Source: Cranoglanis bouderius
Taxonomy: Eukaryota; Chordata; Actinopteri; Siluriformes; Cranoglanididae
Direction: 5' to 3'
NCBI GenBank assembly: GCA_023630585.1
Contig: CM042539.1
Span: 24,817,755-24,881,754, forward strand
Length of the DNA stretch: 64,000 nt
A program made the translations under genes and the position numbers. Positions 59,641-64,000 of this stretch are shown here, one piece after another (the stretch's first letter is position 1; every line of letters starts with the position of its first letter). Below the pieces are notes generated by a model. That model had not been told where the DNA came from and ran no database searches. It saw only the letters and a list, made by a program, of their open reading frames with translations.

Positions 59641-59741
59641 TTAGACCTTCAGCAGGACGGAGATGGAGAGGCTGAGCCAGAAGACGAGTCCCGATAGGCA
59701 GGCGCTTAGCGACACACTTCCACCGTACACTGCCCCCGGCC
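59641..59741 (-). CDS. iglon5: iglon5, last coding exon (GPI-anchor signal)
   Basis: On -, an acceptor (cttttgcag) precedes GG CCG GGG GCA. The split codon A|GG from the previous exon gives R-PGAVYGGSVS, then a hydrophobic C-terminal stretch LSGLVFWLSLSISVLL and KV-stop. TAA is at 59643-59641. A small-residue site followed by a hydrophobic tail is the expected GPI-attachment signal of IgLONs, which are anchored to the outer neuronal membrane. The RPG junction matches IGLON5 rather than the GPG of OPCML/NTM. Splice phases agree with the upstream exon. Confidence 0.85.
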
Positions 59742-61096
59742 CTGCAAAAGACAGGAAGTGACATGACAAGAAGATGGAAGATGACTAAAGACATTAACCA
59801 TTTATTTGGACCATATTTACACCGTTACATGACTTTTACTTACACAAAACATTTCTTAGGAAATAAGCTATTATTATTAGTTATGTGCTTAAGTTTGGAA
59901 ATTAGCTACACTGTTAGCTATAAAAGTTCTCCAAGAACTTAAGAAATGATCAAAATGCTTAGAATTGATACATTTCCTTGAAAATGTTTCTGTGAAACTC
60001 AAAAAAACAAAAAACAAAAACAAATTTAATTACAGAAAGACAGCAAAGTAGCAAAAAACCTATGCTAGTTTTCTGTTGTCATGCTAACACAGCACAGTGT
60101 AACAAGTAACTAGCAACTAGCACTGCTATCTAGTTAGCTCTTCTTTTAATGAAAATATTTTCTATTTCTGTAACTGTTTTTGGGTTAAATGTTCCCATCA
60201 TCAAGAAACATCTAATAATGTATTTAGATTTTTGGAAAGCTACTATAGCTAGCAATGTGGCTAATTTTCAAACTTTTATTTTCAGAAACATAAACATGGC
60301 TGTTGAACACAACTACTCATAATCTTGAGATGAGAATTTTTTTCTTTTTTCTTTTTTTTTCTTTTTTGAAAGTAGTAGCTCTCATTTCTTTAAATATGAA
60401 GGACGTAAAGATGAGGAGCTAAAAGGCAGAGCTGAGGGTGGAAGCGACGGCACGATCAACCGAAAGATGTATGAGAATGACAGCGAGTGACTCACCGAGG
60501 TGAAACTCGTGGAGATAATAGGAGAGAGAGAGAGGAAAGAGACGGGGCGAGAGATGGAGGACTCACTTACGATGGTAATGTGCAGTAGTGTGGCAGGAGC
60601 GTTGGAGGGAGCGAGGGAAATCACTCACTGGGGGCGGTAATGCGAGGAACAGAATGAGGGAGAGAAGGATGGAGGGAGAGAAATCATGGCTTTGTGGCAG
60701 AGCAGGACAGAGTGGAGCGAAAATGGGAGGACGATAAACGACAGAGAGCATAACGGCCCAGCGAATGGAGGGATCGGGAGAAATAAACCGGTAAAAGGAA
60801 TGCCAAGACGAGAAAAAAAAGAAGGTTTAAAAGGACCTTGGGACAAAAAGAGACAGCATTTTAGGTTTTTCTTGTAATGCAAAAAAAGGTTTAGAAGTGA
60901 TATTAAAGCCTGCGTCTTTGTGTGAACAGAATCCTTAGTGAGCACAGGAAGAGCACTCAAAACACAATAGCAAACGTGCATGTTGTTTTCCCCAAGGGTA
61001 TTTATGCCCTCTTGACACTGCATCTTTGTGGTTTCATAGTATAAATTCGAGAGTATGTGCTAGCAAGGAGCTTTACAATTGTCTGTGTGTACTCAC
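59742..61096 (-). other. iglon5: iglon5 intron
   Basis: 1,355 bp bounded by GT (GTGAGT at 61096-61091) and AG (59743-59742 on -). It contains homopurine-rich stretches around 60480-60740 and no nested gene. Confidence 0.8.
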
Positions 61097-61248
61097 TGAA
61101 GAGAAGCATGCTGGCATTGGAAGCCCCTAGGCGGTTGGAGGCGAAGCAGGTGTAGTTGCCAAAGTGTTTCTCGGTGACGTTGGTGAAGAGCAGCAGGGAA
61201 CGCGTCTTCTCGTTTTTAATCCTCAGTGTGTTGTCGCTCTCCACTAGT
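61097..61248 (-). CDS. iglon5: iglon5, exon encoding second half of third Ig domain
   Basis: A 152-bp exon. On -, ttttccggcag is the acceptor and A|GTGAGT the donor. The protein reads RLVESDNTLRIKNEKTRSLL, then LFTNVTEKHFGNYTC and FASNRLGASNASMLLF. GNYTC holds the second cysteine of the Ig fold with the D.G.Y.C-type motif; sequons NVT, NYT and NAS are present. KTRSLLLF..V...HFGNYTC and NRLGAS.AS are closest to IGLON5, whose human form has TRSMLLF and ANRLGASSAS as I know it. LSAMP, NTM, OPCML and NEGR1 fit less well. IgLONs mediate homo- and heterophilic neuronal adhesion. Confidence 0.9.
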
Positions 61249-63311
61249 CTGCCGGAAAAGACACAGGCAAGAGTTTTCACACAGGAAAAAAAGTCGATGC
61301 TTTTTAGTCTTGCAAAGTTTCTGTAAAGAGTCAAAATGTCAAAATCGGAAAATTTGGTATGTGTAAATACCAAATATAAGTCACAAAATGCACAATTGTG
61401 CTACAAATATTTTGTTATATCCATACTGTATATTGGCTCAGAATAAATAAAAATAAAAATCACAGTTATGTTAAGTTCTGTTCATTTTGAACAATCATTG
61501 GGGCCCAAGCACTTCTTGCCAAATAGAATGCTGCATTTTTGCACTTCCAGTTCCATCGTCCCAAAATCAATGGGGTTTTTTAAATGGGTTTTTGGTTAAA
61601 TGCCTGAAATAAGGTCTGTGGTCGACACAAGCTCAAGATACTTTCATGTTTTATAATAAGACAGAAAATACATCACTCATGATTTTGTTAAGCTTTTACC
61701 TGTCTTGAAAAAGATGGTTGCTAACAAGTGGTTAAATGAAAACTCATCTACTACAGCCTCGTTGTGTTTATGCTCACGCTCTTGCAAACTATTCCAACTC
61801 AAACTTTCCAACTTGTAGATGTATCAATTTATAGCGTTTTCCAATTGTGGTGGTTTTTTTTTTTTTTTTTCAAATTGTAGTGCTATAATATATATTCTGT
61901 TGTAAGCTTATTGGTGGTGACACTGAAGTCATGCGAGGTGTAGTTCGTTTGTAGCCTAACTTTAGCTTTTTTACTTCTGCTTTTTACTTAGGCTGCAAAA
62001 TTCATAAAAGTTGTGTTAATTTTTGAGGATTATACTGATGAAAAAAAAGAAAAATCTTTTGTTGGTCACAGAGCTTATTTTCTGCAATAATCCAAAAGCC
62101 AATGGAAAAATCCTATTGGCTTTTTGTCAAGGGAACCAGGGTGATGCTAACTTCTGGGTTGGCCTACAAAAATGCATCATCCCTGCAGCACTCTATAGCA
62201 TCCACTACTGAAACTATCCACTTTTAAACTACTTCAGAAGTATTTAGAGTCTGCAGTTTCCTATTGGGAGGAGAAGTGTTAAACTTCACAATGTTGGAAA
62301 AGATGCTTATAAGTTAACCATTACATTCATGAAACACAACACATCATGCCACAAGACACAGGAAAAAAAACAGACAAATATACACATGGCTAAAAAGCAG
62401 GTTATGCATGGTTAAATATGGCTATATACATCTTTATTAAAGCACCACCTAGTGATCAAATGAAAAAACAAATTTTGGTCCCAGAGACATAATAAGGGTC
62501 CCAGCATTTCTTTGTAAATAGTGCCCCCTATTTAATTTATACTGACCTGGCAGCTACCTAAAAATGATGCATTTTCAGTATATGCTTAATAAATGTTCTG
62601 ATACTCAGTCAAATGGTTCAAAAGTTACAGATACTGTTTGGCATTTTTGCACTTTTTTGGCTTCTTTGTATAGTGTTGCTGAGATTTCCCTTGCTTCCTA
62701 TTGGAGGTCTTCACCATTGGGTGTCTGATCGTAATGTAACAAAATTAGATGACAACTGGATAGAATTCCATTTCCAATGAAAGATATCAGACCAAATCTA
62801 TAAAACAAATATGGGGAAAATATCCCCCCCCCAAAAAAAAAAAAAATCTAAATGGTGAGCATCCACTGTCTTGAATTTAGGGGTTGTGGAGGAAAAGTTC
62901 AGCATGACTGGCAGCATATGTGAAAGAAATCTTGTGGGGAGGGGGGGGGGGACCATAATAATTCCTTTAGTTCTTAAATTTTGTAGGTGGCACAGCAGAG
63001 TCGCTTTGACAGTCAGTAAAAAAAAAATACAATAAATAAAAACCAACAACAACAAAAAAACAATAGAAACCCTGCACACCTAAAAGTGATGAGAAAAGTA
63101 ATGAAAAATGACTGGTGCTGTAGATCTGAAAGAGAAAGTGTTAGTCACTGTCCCATTCCCTATATCTCTTAAACTCCCACTTGTCCAAATTTGGGTATTT
63201 TAAAAATATATTTTACAATTGCCAAGATATCCCAGTAGGATTAAGGGTTAGCTTAAAAGTAAGCTTAAAACCTGTATGTACTGTACTACCTAAACATTCC
63301 AAGATAGTTAC
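61249..63311 (-). other. iglon5: iglon5 intron
   Basis: 2,063 bp, GT (GTAACT at 63311-63306) to AG (61250-61249 on -). AT-rich, with homopolymer tracts (T near 61855, G near 62940). No nested gene was found. Confidence 0.8.
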
Positions 63312-63432
63312 CTCCGGTCGTCCCTGTACCACTCGAAGGATGCAGTTGGGACAGCCATGGCCTCACAGCGCAAGATGGCCGTCTTCCCCACTTGAGCTGG
63401 CATATTCTTTACATCTGTGATCATGGGTGGAT
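63312..63432 (-). CDS. iglon5: iglon5, exon encoding first half of third Ig domain
   Basis: A 121-bp exon. On -, cttcttccag acceptor and CGGAG|GTAACT donor. With a split Tyr codon it reads (Y)PPMITDVKNMPAQVGKTA, then LRCEAMAVPTASFEWYRDD and R. YPP opens the third Ig domain of IgLONs; the Cys of LRC and the Trp of FEWY are the core Ig residues. CEAMAVP and WYRDDRRL resemble IGLON5 (CEAMAVPPADFQWYKDD in human as I recall). The exons for the signal peptide and Ig domains 1-2 lie beyond 64000, so the gene is partial because of the window edge, not because it is broken. Confidence 0.9.
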
Positions 63433-64000
63433 CTGGAAGAAGAGCGGTTATTTATTGGAATTGTCTTATAATTGTCTTGTGTTGTTAGCACACGTTTGCA
63501 TGTGCACTTTATATAAAAATGTGTAGGTCTTATTTAGTTCTGTGTCGACTCATGTAGTTAGTGTGTTGTTTTATGTAGCACCATAGTCCTGGAGGAACGT
63601 TGTTTCCTTTCACTGTGTACTGTACCAGCTGTATATGGTTGAAATGACAATAAAGCCAGCTGACTTGACTTGATAATCTCTAAGAGGTTTCAGATTTCAT
63701 AATCTGATAATGCTAATAAAGAAGAATCAATGAATAATGAAATTTTGTGGATAAGTTGTGAAATGTTTTTATGATTCCTCCCCAGGGCCAATTACTTTGA
63801 TGTTCTACTATTATTTTCTTTATGTTTCATCCTAAACTAAATCAGCAAGTGTGAGCAGTGCTGGTAATATGTACTCCATATCATGTTTGATTGACAGCTA
63901 ATGAAGAACCAAGGCTGTTCTTGTGTGAGAACGCACTCTTAAGGCAGAGTTGGAAAAAAGCACTACCCCGAGACAAGCAGATTCCATATCCAGGCGACTG
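63433..64000 (-). other. iglon5: iglon5 intron (partial) with repeat tail
   Basis: No further exon was seen. 63575-63672 carries tcctggaggaacgttgtttc, ctgtaccagctgtatatggt and aatgacaataaagccagc, a common fish retroposon 3' tail on the + strand. Confidence 0.6.

Noticed and set aside
60382..61023. Ser/Leu-rich - strand frames in the iglon5 intron
   Set aside because: Complement of a homopurine-rich intronic tract, not exon-like.

Overview
This is AT-rich vertebrate DNA from a ray-finned fish. The evidence is intronless-CDS receptors of the free fatty acid receptor family with fish-like paralogue expansion, Tc1/mariner, hAT and Ty3/gypsy relics, tRNA-headed SINEs, and very long dinucleotide microsatellites. 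The SINE head and several dispersed repeats look otophysan (catfish-like), but I cannot fix the species. No bacterial-type operons, CRISPR arrays or RNA genes were seen.

Layout. (1) 1-46,000 is a tandem cluster of short-chain free fatty acid receptor genes (FFAR2/FFAR3 type), all on the + strand. Two are intact: 31393-32376 (327 aa) and 40038-41015 (325 aa). Four are broken: 3265-3536, 15692-16482, 25134-25754 and 27336-27790. Upstream-type sequence blocks without a receptor lie at about 8140-8450 and 43800-44600. A segment of about 6 kb (about 670-6610) is a duplicate of 29210-35372. The first copy carries an LTR, a Tc1 piece and a retrotransposon with minisatellites; the second carries a SINE and (TA)n arrays. 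(2) Between the receptors lie LTR fragments (1-669, about 5050-5731, 6680-7300, and a solo LTR at 17499-18251), gag/pol relics on the - strand (3700-5050, 12360-13950, 25829-26570), Tc1-like relics (1860, 8772, 21590, 42595, 45747), hAT-like pieces (9725-10428, 48917-49497), a hairpin MITE (20268-20341) and minisatellites. (3) 46,000-59,600 is gene-poor, with SINEs, microsatellites, a 31-bp tandem repeat containing ATTGG boxes, a GC-richer block (57420-58100) and a G-quadruplex-type tract (58762-58811). (4) On the - strand, 59641-63432 holds the last three coding exons of an IgLON cell-adhesion gene, best matched to IGLON5. Its 5' exons lie beyond the window.

Working together. The intact receptors keep the Arg/His/Arg carboxylate-binding set, the ERY motif and the extracellular Cys pair, so both should be Gi/Gq-coupled receptors for short-chain fatty acids. 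The cluster shows birth-and-death evolution: tandem duplication followed by deletions, frameshifts and transposon insertion. The iglon5 gene is functionally unrelated. The only link to the receptors is position: as I recall, FFAR1-3 and IGLON5 are both on human 19q13.
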